A DNA stretch of 64,000 nucleotides from Roseicyclus persicicus (GTDB taxonomy: Bacteria; Pseudomonadota; Alphaproteobacteria; Rhodobacterales; Rhodobacteraceae). The DNA is taken from NCBI RefSeq assembly GCF_012395815.1, contig NZ_JAAZQQ010000005.1, positions 124,001 through 188,000 of the forward strand, in the 5' to 3' direction. Positions 40,765 through 52,342 of the stretch are shown here, piece after piece (within the stretch, counting starts at the first letter, position 1; the number at the start of each line of letters is the position of its first letter). A program made the translations under genes and the position numbers. Below the pieces are notes generated by a model. The model was not told the origin of the DNA, did not search any database, and worked only from the letters and a program-made list of their open reading frames with translations.

Positions 40765-41331
40765 ATGCCCGACCCGCGCCCCCCTGCCCCGCCCACCGCG
40801 TCGCCCGCGGCCTTCGTCGCGCTCCTGCCCGACCTGCGCCGCGCGGCGCGGCGGCTGGCCCGCAGCGCCGAGGATGCCGACGACCTGGTGCAGGACACGC
40901 TGCTGCGGGTCTGGGCGCGGCTGGCGATGGCGCGGCGCGGGCAGGACGACGCCGCCCCGGTGGCAGACCTGCGGGCCTATGCCTTCGCCACCCTGCGCAA
41001 CCGGGCGCGCACCCGCCCCGCCGGGCTGACGCCGCACCCGGCGGGCGAGGGCGCGGCCTGCGCCGACCCGCGCGCCGACCCGGCGGCCCGCATCGCCGCA
41101 ACCGAGGCGCTGCGCGCGCTCGACGCCCTGCCCCAGAGCCAGCGGAGGTTGATGCGCCTGCGGGCGATCGAGGGCCTGAGCTATGCCGAGATCGCCGCCG
41201 AGACGGGGCTCGCCCTGGGCACCGTGACCTCGCGGCTGTCGCGCGGGCGGCGCGCCCTGCGGGCGGCGCTGGACCTGCCGCGGGACGCGCCGCTGGCGGA
41301 CCTGTTCGCGCCGCCGCCCGGGGGCGGCTAG
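40765..41331 (+). CDS. ECF-type RNA polymerase sigma factor
   Basis: A 188-residue sigma-70 factor of the extracytoplasmic function type. Region 2 (about residues 18-85) contains SAEDADDLVQDTLLRVWARL; region 4 (about 118-170) has DALPQSQRRLMRLRAIEGLSYAEIAAETGL and a helix-turn-helix GTVTSRLSRGRRAL. No anti-sigma factor gene is adjacent, only the divergent EF-hand gene. A CGGAGA sequence precedes the chosen ATG; earlier in-frame starts would add Pro/Gly-rich residues. Its target promoters cannot be deduced here. Confidence 0.85.
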   Translation: MPDPRPPAPPTASPAAFVALLPDLRRAARRLARSAEDADDLVQDTLLRVWARLAMARRGQDDAAPVADLRAYAFATLRNRARTRPAGLTPHPAGEGAACADPRADPAARIAATEALRALDALPQSQRRLMRLRAIEGLSYAEIAAETGLALGTVTSRLSRGRRALRAALDLPRDAPLADLFAPPPGGG

Positions 41332-41433
41332 CGGGCGGCTCGGCGCGCCGGGGCGCTTCTCGCCGGGGCCATCTGGCTCAGGCGGCGGCCGGTGACGGCG
41401 GGGGGAAGGTCTGGCCGGAAGGGCCCGGACGCC

Positions 41434-42024
41434 TCAGCCCGAGCCGAGGATGCGGCGGACGTAGTCCTGCGTCTCGGCATAGGGCGGGATGCCGTCATGC
41501 TCGCGCACCGCCTCGGGGCCGGCATTGTAAGCGGCCAGCGCGTGATCCCAGCGGCGGAAGCTGCGGTATTGCAGCGCGAGGTAGCGCGCGCCGCCCTCCA
41601 GGTTCGCGGTCGGGTCATGGGGGTCGACGCCCAGAAGCTCGGCCGTCTCGGGCATCAGCTGCGCAAGCCCGATGGCGCCGCGGTGGCTGACCGCCTCGGT
41701 GTTCCAGCCCGATTCCTGCTGCACGAGGCGCAGGAACAGGTCCTCGGGGATGCCGTGGCGGCGCGCGGCCTCGCGGGCGACCTCGAGCCAGGGGCCGGCG
41801 TATTCGCCCTCGAAGCGGGGGATCTGGGTCTCCTGCCCTTCCTCGTAGTCGGGCCGGAGCCGGACCGAGGCCGCGTATTGCGTGGAAGCGCGGCTGTCGA
41901 GCACGGTGAGCGCGCGGGTGAACCGATCCATCGGGTCGGCGGCCGCCGGGGCGGCGACGAGCGCGACCGCGACGGCGGCGAGGAACGGGCGCGGGCTGCG
42001 CGGCATCTGGCGGCGGTCCTTCAT
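41434..42024 (-). CDS. Lytic transglycosylase (SLT family 1)
   Basis: A 196-residue exported murein-cleaving enzyme. Signal peptide about residues 1-29 (ends AAPAAA). Catalytic Glu104 lies in [11 protein letters not shown], followed by [28 protein letters not shown] and [10 protein letters not shown], all hallmarks of the Slt70/MltC-like domain. The preceding 70 residues are not recognisable and may bind a partner. A second in-frame ATG at codon 7 with AAGGA upstream is an equally good start. It is divergent from ssb. Confidence 0.88.
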   Translation of the reverse strand: MKDRRQMPRSPRPFLAAVAVALVAAPAAADPMDRFTRALTVLDSRASTQYAASVRLRPDYEEGQETQIPRFEGEYAGPWLEVAREAARRHGIPEDLFLRLVQQESGWNTEAVSHRGAIGLAQLMPETAELLGVDPHDPTANLEGGARYLALQYRSFRRWDHALAAYNAGPEAVREHDGIPPYAETQDYVRRILGSG

Positions 42025-42182
42025 GGAATTCCCGCGCAGAGAGGTACGGCATTTCGCGCCGAATTTCCAGCCCGCCGCCTGCGGAGGGCTTGCAGCGGGG
42101 CGCGTTTAACCTTTCCTTGACCAAAGCGGGATGATCTAAGCGGGACCGTCCGATGACTCGGGGAGACCACCGACCCCGCGCG

Positions 42183-42212
42183 GACGACCGACGACACGAC
42201 GACCGACGACAC
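42183..42212. repeat. Tandem 15-bp repeat in the ssb upstream region
   Basis: GACGACCGACGACAC occurs twice head to tail (42183-42197 and 42198-42212), about 35 bases before the ssb start, with partial continuation. It would be in the 5' untranslated region of ssb. Function unknown. Confidence 0.6.
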
Positions 42213-42246
42213 CACACGACACGCAGCGACCGGGGGAGATCGAGAC

Positions 42247-42762
42247 ATGGCCGGATCCGTCAACAAGGTAATCCTGATCGGCAACCTGGGCCGCGACCCC
42301 GAGGTGCGCAGCTTCCAGAACGGCGGCAAGGTCTGCAACCTGCGCATCGCCACCTCGGAAACCTGGAAGGACCGCAACACCGGCGAACGCCGCGAGCGGA
42401 CGGAATGGCATTCGGTCGCGATCTTCAACGAGGGTCTGGCGCGGATCGCCGAGCAGTATCTGCGCAAGGGCTCCAAGGTCTACATCGAGGGGCAACTGGA
42501 AACCCGCAAATGGCAGGACCAGTCGGGGCAGGACCGCTACACGACCGAGGTGGTGCTGCGAAACTACGGCGGGTCGCTGACGCTGCTTGACGGGCGCGAC
42601 GGCGGCGGCTCGGGCGGCGGTGGCGGCTATGGCGGCGGGGATGACCGCGGCTATGGCGGCGGTGACCGCGGGGGCTATGGCGACGACCGCGGCGGCCCGG
42701 GCTTCGGCGGCGGCAGTGGCGGCGGTGGCGGCGGGGACGTCGACGACGAGATCCCGTTCTGA
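42247..42762 (+). CDS. ssb: Single-stranded DNA-binding protein
   Basis: A 171-residue SSB. The OB fold (residues 1-110) starts [20 protein letters not shown] and includes [12 protein letters not shown] and [20 protein letters not shown] long Gly-rich linker (about 115-162) with [13 protein letters not shown] repeats is followed by the acidic tip DVDDEIPF that recruits replication and repair proteins. Tetrameric in relatives. A GGGGGAG site precedes the ATG. No GTTC-N7-GTTC or GAAC-N7-GAAC LexA box was found in its upstream region by eye. Confidence 0.96.
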   Translation: MAGSVNKVILIGNLGRDPEVRSFQNGGKVCNLRIATSETWKDRNTGERRERTEWHSVAIFNEGLARIAEQYLRKGSKVYIEGQLETRKWQDQSGQDRYTTEVVLRNYGGSLTLLDGRDGGGSGGGGGYGGGDDRGYGGGDRGGYGDDRGGPGFGGGSGGGGGGDVDDEIPF

Positions 42763-42798
42763 CGACCCGCGCGCCCGTGGCAGGCTGCGGGAGCCTCC

Positions 42799-42829
42799 GG
42801 CGGGAGTATTTTTCCAAGCAAAGATGAGA
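42799..42829 (+). repeat. Dispersed intergenic motif, copy a (degenerate)
   Basis: CCGGCGGGAGTATTTTTCCA then AGCAAAGATGAGAT: a diverged copy of the GTATTTGGGGAAAGATGAA family, preceded by GCCTCCGGCGGG, which also flanks copy c at 59718. It lies between ssb and the aminotransferase gene. Confidence 0.55.
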
Positions 42830-42877
42830 TGCGAGCAGGATCGGGCCCGATGACGCGGCCCGATCCGGGGAGCGGGG

Positions 42878-44065
42878 ATGCAGCCGATCAATCCGACCTA
42901 CCGGACCACATTTGCGCCGCCGGTGATGGAGGCGCGGCGCTGGATCGCGGGCAAGAACTTTGCCCCCGACCGGCCGCTGATCAACCTCAGCCAGGCCGCG
43001 CCGGTGGACCCGCCGCCCGAGGCGCTGGCCCGCGCCATGGCCGAGGCGCTGATCATGAACCCCGCCGCGCATCTCTACGGCCCCGTGCTGGGGATGCCGG
43101 AACTGCGCGCGGAGCTGGCAACGCAGTGGACGGCGGGCTACGGCGGCACCGTGCGCGAGACCCAGGTCGCGATCACCGCGGGCTGCAACCAGGCCTTCAC
43201 GGCGGTGATGTCGACGCTGGCGGGCGCCGGCGACGAGGTGATCCTGCCCCTGCCCTTCTACTTCAACCACAAGATGTGGCTCGACATGGAGGGCGTCCGC
43301 GCGGTCTACCTGCCGACGGGCGACGACCTGCTGCCCGACCCCGACCGCGCCGCGGCGCTGGTCACCGACCGGACCCGCGCGATCGTGCTGATCAGCCCCA
43401 ACAACCCCGCCGGCGTGGAATACCCGCCCGAGCTGTTGCGCGCCTTCCATGACCTCGCGCGGGCGCGCGGCCTCGCGCTGATCCTCGACGAGACCTACCG
43501 CGACTTCCACAGCCGCGAGGGGGCGCCGCATGACCTGTTCACCGATCCCGACTGGGACGACACGCTGATCCACCTCTATTCCTTCTCCAAGGCCTACCGC
43601 CTGACCGGCCACCGGGTCGGGGCGATCATGGCCTCCGAGGCGCGGCTGGCCGAGGTCGAGAAGTTCCTCGACACCGTGGCCATCTGCGCCCCGCAGGTGG
43701 GCCAGATCGGCGCGCTCTGGGGGATGCGGCACCTGGGCGACTGGCTGGCGGGGGAGCGGGCCGAGATCCTGGCCCGCCGCGACGCGCTGGTGGCGGGGTT
43801 CCAGCGGCTGGCGGGCTGGCAGCTCCTGGGCTGCGGGGCCTATTTCGCCTATGTCCGCCACCCCTTCGCCAAGACGTCCGACGTGGTGGCGCGCGAGATG
43901 GTGGACGCCGCGGCCCTCCTGACGCTGCCCGGCACCATGTTCGGGCCGCTCGTGGCCGAGGGCGGCAGCGGCCAGGCCGAGGCGACGCTGCGCATCGCCT
44001 TTGCCAATGCCGACCGGGCGGGGCTGGCCGAGGTGGTCGACCGGCTCGCCGCGCTCGATCTCTGA
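42878..44065 (+). CDS. Pyridoxal-phosphate aminotransferase (class I/II)
   Basis: A 395-residue fold-type I PLP enzyme. Lys238 in LYSFSKAYRLTGHRVG is the Schiff-base lysine; LISPNNPAGV (Asn in position to contact the cofactor), LILDETYRDF with Asp204 and a conserved C-terminal Arg-containing segment (TLRIAFANAD) complete the active site. The N-terminal LINLSQAAP is typical of aspartate-aminotransferase-like proteins. Amino donor and acceptor are not determined. It stands between ssb and ppiD, transcribed in the same direction, with 115 bases to ssb. Confidence 0.9.
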   Translation: MQPINPTYRTTFAPPVMEARRWIAGKNFAPDRPLINLSQAAPVDPPPEALARAMAEALIMNPAAHLYGPVLGMPELRAELATQWTAGYGGTVRETQVAITAGCNQAFTAVMSTLAGAGDEVILPLPFYFNHKMWLDMEGVRAVYLPTGDDLLPDPDRAAALVTDRTRAIVLISPNNPAGVEYPPELLRAFHDLARARGLALILDETYRDFHSREGAPHDLFTDPDWDDTLIHLYSFSKAYRLTGHRVGAIMASEARLAEVEKFLDTVAICAPQVGQIGALWGMRHLGDWLAGERAEILARRDALVAGFQRLAGWQLLGCGAYFAYVRHPFAKTSDVVAREMVDAAALLTLPGTMFGPLVAEGGSGQAEATLRIAFANADRAGLAEVVDRLAALDL

Positions 44066-44168
44066 GGGCGCCGCCCCGGGCCTTGCCGCGCCGCGCGCGA
44101 GGGCGTAATCAACCCCGAAACCAGGGGCCGCCCACGCGGCCCGGGCCACGACAGGAAGGACCCGCGTG

Positions 44169-46021
44169 ATGGTGAAATCGGCTGCGAAAAAGGCCTCGAA
44201 CCTCTTCGTCTGGCTGATCCTCGGGCTTCTGTTCGTGGCGCTGGCGGGCTTCGGCATCGGCTCCTTCTCGGGCGGCGGCAGCCGGGTGGGCGAGGTCGGC
44301 GACGTCGAGATCACCGCCGAGCAATACGCCCGCGCCCTCGACCAGGAGATCCGCGCCCGCATCGCCCAGACCGGCCAGCCGGTGACGCTCGCCACGCTGC
44401 GGGCGCAGGGTATCGACCAGGCGGTGCTGAGTTCGCTGGTGGCGCGCGCGGCCCTGGCCCACGAGGCACAGGGCATGGGCCTGTCGGTGGGCGACGCCGA
44501 GGTCGCGCGCCAGATCACCCAGATCGAGGCGTTCCAGGGCCTCGACGGCGCCTTCGACCGGGAGAGCTACGAGTTCACCCTGCGCCAGAGCGGGCTCGAC
44601 CCCGCCGATTTCGAGGCCGACGTGCGCGCCGACACCGCGCGGAGCCTCCTGCAGCTGGCCGTCGTCGGCGGGCTCCGGCCCGACGTGACGCTGACCGAGA
44701 CGCTGGTCGCCTACCAGGGCGAGACCCGCGACTTCAGCCTGCTGACGATCACCGAGGGCAGCCTGCCCACCGGCCTGCCCGCCCCCACCGACGCCGAGCT
44801 CGAGGCCTACTACACCGACAACCCGCAGCGCTTCACCCGCCCCGAGGCGCGGCGCATCACCTATGCCTGGGTCACGCCGTCGATGCTGATGGACAGCGTG
44901 CCGGTGGACGCGGCGGCGCTGCGCGCGCTGTACGAGGAGCGCGCGAACCTCTACCGCCAGCCCGAGCGCCGGCTGCTGGAGCGGCTGGTGTTCCCCGACG
45001 CCGCCGCGGCCCAGGCGGCCTATGATGCCATCATCGCCGGCGACACCGACTTCGACGCGCTGGTCGCCGAACGCGGCCTGACGCTGGAGGACGTGGACCT
45101 GGGCGAGGTGGCCCGCGGCGACCTGGCGCCCGAGGCGGCCGAGGCGGTGTTTTCCGACACCGAGAGCGAGATCATCGGCCCGGTGCAGTCGGCGCTGGGG
45201 CCCGCGCTGTTCCGGGTGAACGCGGTGCTCGACGCGAGCGAGGTCAGCTTCGAGGAGGCCGAGGAGGAACTGCGCGCCGAGCTTGCCTCCGAGGCGGCAC
45301 GGCGGGTGATCGACGACCTGCGCGACCCGGTCGACGACCTGCTCGCCGGCGGCGCGACGCTGGAGGAGCTGGCGGCCTCGACCGAGATGGTGCTGGGCCA
45401 GATCGACTACACCCCGGTGTCCGAGGCGGGCATCGCGGGCTACGACGCCTTCCGCGAGGCCGCGCAGGCGGCGCAGGAGGGGGATTTCCCCGAGCTTCTG
45501 GAGCTGAGCGACGGCGGCCTGTTCGCGATCCGGCTGGACGAGCTGGTGCCCCCCACCCTGCCCCCGCTGGCCGAGATCCGCGACGAGGTCGCCGAGGCCT
45601 GGCGCGCCACCGCCCTGCGCGAGCAATTGGCCGCCCGCGGCGAGGCGCTGGTCGCGCAGCTGGCGACGGGGCTGGCCTTCGAGGATCTCGGCCGCGTCGA
45701 GACCGAGCGGCAGGTGCGCCGGCAGGACTTCATCCCCGACGCGCCGCCGACCCTGGTGGCGCAGGTCTACCAGTTGGCCGCCCCCGGCGACGTGGTGCTG
45801 GTGCCGGGCGCCGAGGTGGCGATCATCGCGCGGCTCGACCGCATCAACGCCGCCGCGCGGGACGACGCCAGCGTGCAGATCCTGACCCAGATCTTCGAGC
45901 AGACCGTGGCGCAGTCGATCGCGCAGGACCTGTTCGAGGCCTATGGCCAGGCGGTGCAGGCCGAGGCGGGCATCCGGCTCGACCAGTCGATGATCAACGC
46001 CGTGCACGCGACCTTCCCCTG

Positions 46022-46022
<1 letters not shown>
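44169..46022 (+). CDS. ppiD: Peptidyl-prolyl isomerase PpiD/SurA-type chaperone
   Basis: A 617-residue inner-membrane anchored periplasmic chaperone. A single N-terminal helix (about residues 12-36, LFVWLILGLLFVALAGFGIG) is followed by SurA_N-like sequence (ITAEQYARALDQEIRARIAQ and GLSVGDAEVARQITQI) and a PPIC-type rotamase region in the middle (YRQPERRLLERLVFPDAAAA to LGPALFRVNAVLD). It helps fold outer-membrane proteins. ATG at 44169 was chosen because AGGAAGGA lies upstream with good spacing; a GTG three bases earlier is possible. trpE starts at the last base of its stop codon. Confidence 0.9.
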
Positions 46023-47533
<1,511 letters not shown>

Positions 47534-47538
47534 GGGCG

Positions 47539-47654
47539 GCGAAAATCACGTGATTTTCGCACGGGAAACCTCGAGGTTTCCCGTGCGTTTTCCTCGAGGA
47601 AAACGACGCCGAAAAACTGCAGTTTTTCGGATGGGAAAACTGCAGTTTTCCCAT
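47539..47654. repeat. Array of five consecutive perfect palindromes
   Basis: Between convergent trpE and yibQ-like genes there are five adjacent perfect palindromes: 47539-47560 (22 bp, centre CACGTG), 47558-47587 (30 bp, CTCGAG), 47586-47605 (20 bp, CTCGAG), 47609-47630 (22 bp, CTGCAG) and 47631-47654 (24 bp, CTGCAG). Each has GC-rich ends, A or T tracts of three to five and a self-complementary hexamer centre. Together they fill the gap. Probably bidirectional transcription stops, but the array is more than one terminator needs. A related array lies at 63855-63922. Confidence 0.9.
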
Positions 47655-47671
47655 ACCTGGCGGAAACCGCC

Positions 47672-49306
47672 CTACTCGGCCAACCTGAGCAGCACGGCTG
47701 ATACCGGCGCCAGCGCCACGCCTTCGGTGCGCCCGCCGAGCGCCCAGGAAAACAGCGCCGTCACCGTGTCGGGCCGGGTGCGGCCGACCACCACCGCTGC
47801 CCCCTCCTGCCCCGCGGCAAAGGCCGCCCGGCCAAGAAAGCGCGTGATCACCGGCGCGCTCTGGTCCTCGTCGTCGAGGAGCCGGAACACCGTCGCCGCG
47901 GGCAGGCCGTTGCGCCGCGCGGTCTCCTCGCCGGGGTTCAGGCCGCGCGGGAAGGCCAGCAGGCCGTGGCCGGTCTCGGCCAGCGCGGCCACCGTCGCGT
48001 CGAGCACCGGGCGGTCGCCCTGGATGCGGCCCTCGGGGTCGTCCATCAGCGCCACCGCCTGCGGCAGGGCGGTCTGCGCGGCGGCGAGCGCCACCTCGAC
48101 GTCGGACGGGGTGGCGCCGGCCGGAATCGCCCCGGCGCCGAGGATCACCACCTCGAACCCCGCGGCCCGGAGCTCGGCGGCACGGGCGGCGGCATCGGGG
48201 CGCAGCGGGTCGAGCGCGAAGCTGACCGGAAAGCCCAGCCCGGCCAGCGTGGCGGCGTCGAGGCCGCCCTCGGGCGTGTCGATCAGCACGACGGCAAGCA
48301 GCGCCTGGTCGGCCGGCGCGTCGAAGGGCACGGCATTGTCCCGCAGGGCGCGCGGCGCGGCGGGTGCGGGCGGGGCGGCGGCCTCGGCCACGGGCGGCGG
48401 CGGCTCGGGCGTGCCCGTCTGCGGCAGGCGCGTGCTGCCGGGGCTTGCCACCTGCGGCAGGCGCGGGGCCGGGGCGGCGGCCACGGCCTCGGGCATCGCG
48501 GGGGCGGTCACTTGCGGCAGGCGCGACGTCGCGGTCGCCTCCCCGGTCGGGGCCTCGGTTGCGGCGCCGACCTGCGGCAGGCGAGGCGCGGGGGCCGGGT
48601 CAGGGGCCGGGTCGGGCGCGGGGGCCGCGGCGACGGGGGCCGGGGCCGGCGGCGCGGTGTCGATGGCGGCGGGTGCGTCGGCGGGCTGAGGGACGGTCAG
48701 GCGGCGCGGCGCGGCGCCCCCGGCGCTGGCGTCGGCGGTGCTGCTGAAGCTGGGGCTCGGGGCCGGGGCCGGCTCGGGGCGCGGCGGCTGCGGCGCGGCG
48801 GCGACGACGGGCGTGGGCGCGGGGGCCGTTTCGGGGGCGGGGGGCGGCGTCTCGGCCTCGGCGGCGGAGGCCACGGGCGGCACCGAGGCCGGGGCGGCGT
48901 CGACCTGGGGCAGGCGCGCCGGGGCCTCGGGCGCGGCGGAGGTCGCGGGCAGCGCGGCGGGGGCCGGGGCGATGGCGGGCGCCTCCTCGGCCGCGGCCTC
49001 GTCGGCGGGTTCGGGCGACGGGGTCGGCTCCGGCTCCGGCTCGGGCGCAGGCGGCGGCTCGGGCGTCGCTGCGGCCGGGGGTTCCGGCGCGGGGGGCGGC
49101 GCGGGCTCGGGGATCGGCTCGGGCTGGGGCTCGGGCGCGGGCGCCGGCTCGGGCGCGGCGGGCGGTGTCTCCGCCGGGGCCTCAGGCGCCATCGGCGCAG
49201 GCGCATCGGCGCGGTCCGGCAACGGCGTGCTGAGCGAGACCAGCGCCAGAACCAGGGCCGAGACGAACATGCCCCAGACCAGACCCGTCAGAACTCCACG
49301 ACCCAT
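47672..49306 (-). CDS. Divergent polysaccharide deacetylase (YibQ/DUF610) with long Pro/Ala/Glu-rich linker
   Basis: A 544-residue protein. A membrane anchor lies at about residues 4-27 ([20 protein letters not shown]). The next 290 residues are a low-complexity Pro-Ala-Glu linker containing RLPQ five times (RLPQV four times, RLPQT once). The C-terminal 220 residues match the divergent polysaccharide deacetylase family: [38 protein letters not shown] and [10 protein letters not shown]. Such proteins are periplasmic and likely act on envelope polysaccharide; the enzymatic activity is unproven. It is on the strand opposite to trpE and trpG. GAGGG upstream of the ATG fixes the start. Confidence 0.87.
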   Translation of the reverse strand: MGRGVLTGLVWGMFVSALVLALVSLSTPLPDRADAPAPMAPEAPAETPPAAPEPAPAPEPQPEPIPEPAPPPAPEPPAAATPEPPPAPEPEPEPTPSPEPADEAAAEEAPAIAPAPAALPATSAAPEAPARLPQVDAAPASVPPVASAAEAETPPPAPETAPAPTPVVAAAPQPPRPEPAPAPSPSFSSTADASAGGAAPRRLTVPQPADAPAAIDTAPPAPAPVAAAPAPDPAPDPAPAPRLPQVGAATEAPTGEATATSRLPQVTAPAMPEAVAAAPAPRLPQVASPGSTRLPQTGTPEPPPPVAEAAAPPAPAAPRALRDNAVPFDAPADQALLAVVLIDTPEGGLDAATLAGLGFPVSFALDPLRPDAAARAAELRAAGFEVVILGAGAIPAGATPSDVEVALAAAQTALPQAVALMDDPEGRIQGDRPVLDATVAALAETGHGLLAFPRGLNPGEETARRNGLPAATVFRLLDDEDQSAPVITRFLGRAAFAAGQEGAAVVVGRTRPDTVTALFSWALGGRTEGVALAPVSAVLLRLAE

Positions 49307-49453
49307 GCTGCCCTCTTTCGCCCCGCCACCCGATGCGCGCCTGTCTTCGGGCGCTTGACCGCCCTGCCCGGCTTTGAAACATGTATAGCCCGGGCGCGCG
49401 CCGCCTTCACCCCTTTTTCCTCCCCTGCGCCCGCGGGCGCGCCGGACACCGCC

Positions 49454-50041
49454 ATGCTGCTCCTCATCGACAACTACGACAGCTTCACCTGGAACCTCGT
49501 CCATTACCTGGGCGAGCTCGGGGCCGAGACGCGGGTCGTGCGCAACGACCAGATCACGGTGCAGGAGGCGCTGGCGCTGGCGCCCGAAGCCATCGTGCTG
49601 TCGCCCGGCCCCTGCGACCCGGCGCAGGCGGGCATCTGCCTGCCCCTGACGCGGGCCGCGGCCGGGGCGGGCGTGCCGCTTCTCGGTGTCTGCCTCGGGC
49701 ACCAGACCATCGGCGAAGCCTTCGGCGGCAAGGTGCAGCGTCACACCGAGATCGTGCACGGCAAGCTGGGCGAGATCCACCACGAGGGCAAGGGCGTCTT
49801 CGCCGGCCTGCCCTCGCCCCTGATGGCGACGCGCTACCATTCGCTGGTCGTCGACCGCCCGAGCCTGCCCGCCGAGCTGGAGGTGACGGCCGAACTGAAG
49901 GACGGCACCATCATGGGGCTGCGCCACCGGACCCTGCCCATAGAGGGCGTGCAGTTCCACCCCGAGAGCATCCGCTCGCAGCACGGGCACCAGATGCTGC
50001 GGACGTTCCTGACCATGGCCAAGGAGGCCGCCCCGGCATGA
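49454..50041 (+). CDS. trpG: Anthranilate synthase component II (glutamine amidotransferase)
   Basis: A 195-residue class I glutamine amidotransferase that supplies ammonia to TrpE. It starts [20 protein letters not shown]; the nucleophile is Cys80 in [17 protein letters not shown], and the His-Glu pair is in [13 protein letters not shown]. Length fits TrpG (or PabA, which can serve both pathways). It is divergent from the YibQ-like gene and begins a tightly coupled run trpG-trpD-trpC-moaC; its stop codon overlaps the trpD start. Confidence 0.95.
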   Translation: MLLLIDNYDSFTWNLVHYLGELGAETRVVRNDQITVQEALALAPEAIVLSPGPCDPAQAGICLPLTRAAAGAGVPLLGVCLGHQTIGEAFGGKVQRHTEIVHGKLGEIHHEGKGVFAGLPSPLMATRYHSLVVDRPSLPAELEVTAELKDGTIMGLRHRTLPIEGVQFHPESIRSQHGHQMLRTFLTMAKEAAPA

Positions 50042-51054
50042 CCGACGCGATGAAACCGCTGATCTACGCGGCCTCCGAGGGGCCGCTGTCGCGCGCGCAG
50101 GCCGAGGCGGCCTTCGAGGAGCTGTTCGAGGGCACGGCGACGCCGGCGCAGATCGGGGGGCTGTTGATGGCGATGCGGGCGCGGGGCGAATCCGTGGCCG
50201 AATATGCCGCCGCCGCCAAGGTGATGCGCGACCGCTGCATCAAGGTGGCCGCGCCCGAGGGGGCGATGGATATCGTCGGCACCGGCGGCGACGGGATGGG
50301 GACGCTGAACATCTCGACCGCGGCGGCCTTCGTGGTGGCGGGCGCGGGCGTGCCGGTGGCCAAGCACGGCAACCGCAACCTCAGCTCGAAATCGGGGGCG
50401 GCGGATGCGCTGGGCGAGCTCGGCATCGACGTGATGGTTGCGCCCGAGGTGGTGGAGCGCGCCATCCGCGAGGCCGGGATCGGCTTCATGATGGCGCCGA
50501 TGCACCACCCGGCGATGAAGCAGGTGATGCCGGTCCGGCAGGAGCTGGGCTGCAAGACCATCTTCAACATCCTCGGGCCCCTGACCAACCCCGCCGGCGT
50601 GAAGCGCCAGCTGACCGGGGCCTTCGCGATCGACCTGATCTTCCCGATGGCCGAGACGCTGCAGGAGCTGGGGTCCGAGGCGGCGTGGCTGGTGCATGGC
50701 GAGGACGGCACCGACGAGATCTCGATCGCGGGGCCGACCTCGGTCGCGGTGCTGAAGGACGGCAAGGTGCGCGGCCGCGAGGTGCACCCCGAGGACGCGG
50801 GCCTGCCGGTGCACCCGTTCCGCGACATCCTGGGCGGCACGCCGGCCGAGAACGCGGCGGCGCTCAGGGCGCTGCTGGAGGGCGCGACCGGCGCCTACCG
50901 CGACGCGGTGCTGCTGAACGCGGCCGCGGCGCTGGTGGTGGCGGAGAAGGCGGCCGACCTGAAGGCGGGCGTGGAGATGGCGCGGGAGAGCATCGACTCG
51001 GGCGCGGCGAAGCGGGCCGTGGAGCGGCTCGTGGCGATCACGAAGGGGGCCTGA
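50038..51054 (+). CDS. trpD: Anthranilate phosphoribosyltransferase
   Basis: A 338-residue enzyme that transfers phosphoribose from PRPP to anthranilate. The PRPP/Mg loop is [16 protein letters not shown], followed by [18 protein letters not shown], the [16 protein letters not shown] block that lines the anthranilate tunnel, and [14 protein letters not shown] overlap with trpG indicates coupled translation. Length and motifs are normal. trpC follows six bases after its stop. Confidence 0.96.
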   Translation: MTDAMKPLIYAASEGPLSRAQAEAAFEELFEGTATPAQIGGLLMAMRARGESVAEYAAAAKVMRDRCIKVAAPEGAMDIVGTGGDGMGTLNISTAAAFVVAGAGVPVAKHGNRNLSSKSGAADALGELGIDVMVAPEVVERAIREAGIGFMMAPMHHPAMKQVMPVRQELGCKTIFNILGPLTNPAGVKRQLTGAFAIDLIFPMAETLQELGSEAAWLVHGEDGTDEISIAGPTSVAVLKDGKVRGREVHPEDAGLPVHPFRDILGGTPAENAAALRALLEGATGAYRDAVLLNAAAALVVAEKAADLKAGVEMARESIDSGAAKRAVERLVAITKGA

Positions 51055-51060
51055 GGGGCG

Positions 51061-51861
51061 ATGGCGACGATTCTGGACCGCATCAAGGCCTACAAGTTGG
51101 AGGAGGTGGCGGCGGCGAAAGCCGCGCGGCCGCTGGCGCAGGTCGAGGAGGCCGCCCGCGCCGCGCCGCGGGTGCGGCCCTTTCACAAGGCGTTGAAGGC
51201 CGCCGAGGCCACGGGCTATGGCCTGATCGCCGAGATCAAGAAGGCGAGCCCCTCCAAGGGGTTGATCCGCGCCGATTTCGACCCGCCGGTGCTGGCCCGC
51301 GCCTACGAGGCGGGCGGCGCGACCTGCCTGAGCGTGCTGACGGACACCCCGAGTTTCCAGGGCCGGCCCGAGTACCTGACCCGCGCCCGGGCGGCCGCCG
51401 CCCTCCCCTGCCTGCGCAAGGATTTCCTCTACGACCCCTACCAGGTGGCCGAGGCGCGGGCCTGGGGGGCGGACTGCATCCTGATCATCATGGCGTCCGT
51501 CGAGGACGGGCTGGCCGCCGAGCTGGAGGATGCGGCGGCGCACTGGGGGATGGACGCGCTGATCGAGGTGCATGACGCGGCCGAGCTGGAGCGGGCGCTG
51601 CGGCTGAAGAGCCCGATGATCGGCATCAACAACCGTGACCTGAATACGTTCGTGACGGCGCTGGAGACGACCGAGGCGCTGGCGGCGCGGGTGCCGGGGG
51701 ACCGGATGGTGATTTCGGAGTCCGGGCTGTTCACGCCCGCGGACCTGGCGCGGATGGCGCGGGCGGGGGCGCGGAGCTTCCTGATCGGGGAGAGCCTGAT
51801 GCGGCAGGCCGACGTGACGGCCGCGACCCGCGCGATCCTGGCCGATCCGGCGGTGGTGTGA
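51061..51861 (+). CDS. trpC: Indole-3-glycerol phosphate synthase
   Basis: A 266-residue TIM barrel that closes the indole ring from Cd[22 protein letters not shown] contains the catalytic Lys, and the [29 protein letters not shown] and [16 protein letters not shown] blocks hold the remaining active-site residues. No fused PRAI domain is present, so trpF must be elsewhere. It follows trpD by six bases and precedes moaC by four bases, the usual alphaproteobacterial order. Confidence 0.96.
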   Translation: MATILDRIKAYKLEEVAAAKAARPLAQVEEAARAAPRVRPFHKALKAAEATGYGLIAEIKKASPSKGLIRADFDPPVLARAYEAGGATCLSVLTDTPSFQGRPEYLTRARAAAALPCLRKDFLYDPYQVAEARAWGADCILIIMASVEDGLAAELEDAAAHWGMDALIEVHDAAELERALRLKSPMIGINNRDLNTFVTALETTEALAARVPGDRMVISESGLFTPADLARMARAGARSFLIGESLMRQADVTAATRAILADPAVV

Positions 51862-51865
51862 GGCG

Positions 51866-52342
51866 ATGGCGGAGCTGACCCATTTCGACGAGGGCGGCCG
51901 GGCGCACATGGTGGACGTCTCGGGCAAACCCGTGACCGACCGGGTGGCGGTGGCCGAGGGCTGGGTCAGGATGCGGCCCGAGACGCTGGCGCTGGTGACG
52001 GAGGGCACGGCCAAGAAGGGCGACGTGCTGGCGGTGGCGCGGCTGGCGGGGATCATGGGGGCGAAGAAGACCGCCGACCTGATCCCGCTGTGCCATCCGC
52101 TGCCGATCACCAAGGTGGCGCTGGAGCTGGCCGTGGACCAGGGCCTGCCGGGGGTGCGGATCACGGCGACGGTGAAGACCACCGGCCAGACCGGCGTGGA
52201 GATGGAGGCGCTGACGGCGGTGTCGGTGGCGGCGCTGACGGTGCATGACATGCTGAAGGCGGCGGAGAAGTCGATCGAGATCGGCGGCATCCGGGTGGTG
52301 CTGAAGGACGGCGGCAAGTCGGGGCGCTACGAGGCGGGGTGA
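51866..52342 (+). CDS. moaC: Cyclic pyranopterin monophosphate synthase MoaC
   Basis: A 158-residue molybdenum-cofactor enzyme that forms cPMP with MoaA. Typical features are the start [40 protein letters not shown] with the catalytic region, and [20 protein letters not shown] with KSGRYEAG-like C terminus. Hexameric in relatives. It continues the trp run by proximity (4 bases after trpC), so its expression may follow that operon. moeA is 127 bases downstream. Confidence 0.95.
   Translation: MAELTHFDEGGRAHMVDVSGKPVTDRVAVAEGWVRMRPETLALVTEGTAKKGDVLAVARLAGIMGAKKTADLIPLCHPLPITKVALELAVDQGLPGVRITATVKTTGQTGVEMEALTAVSVAALTVHDMLKAAEKSIEIGGIRVVLKDGGKSGRYEAG

Noticed and set aside
44066-44168. Trp leader peptide or attenuator upstream of ppiD-trpE
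   Set aside because: No short open frame with consecutive Trp codons and no terminator/antiterminator pair was found.
47539-47654. Palindrome array as a CRISPR
   Set aside because: No constant repeat alternates with unique spacers; the elements are adjacent and of different sequence. No cas genes are present.
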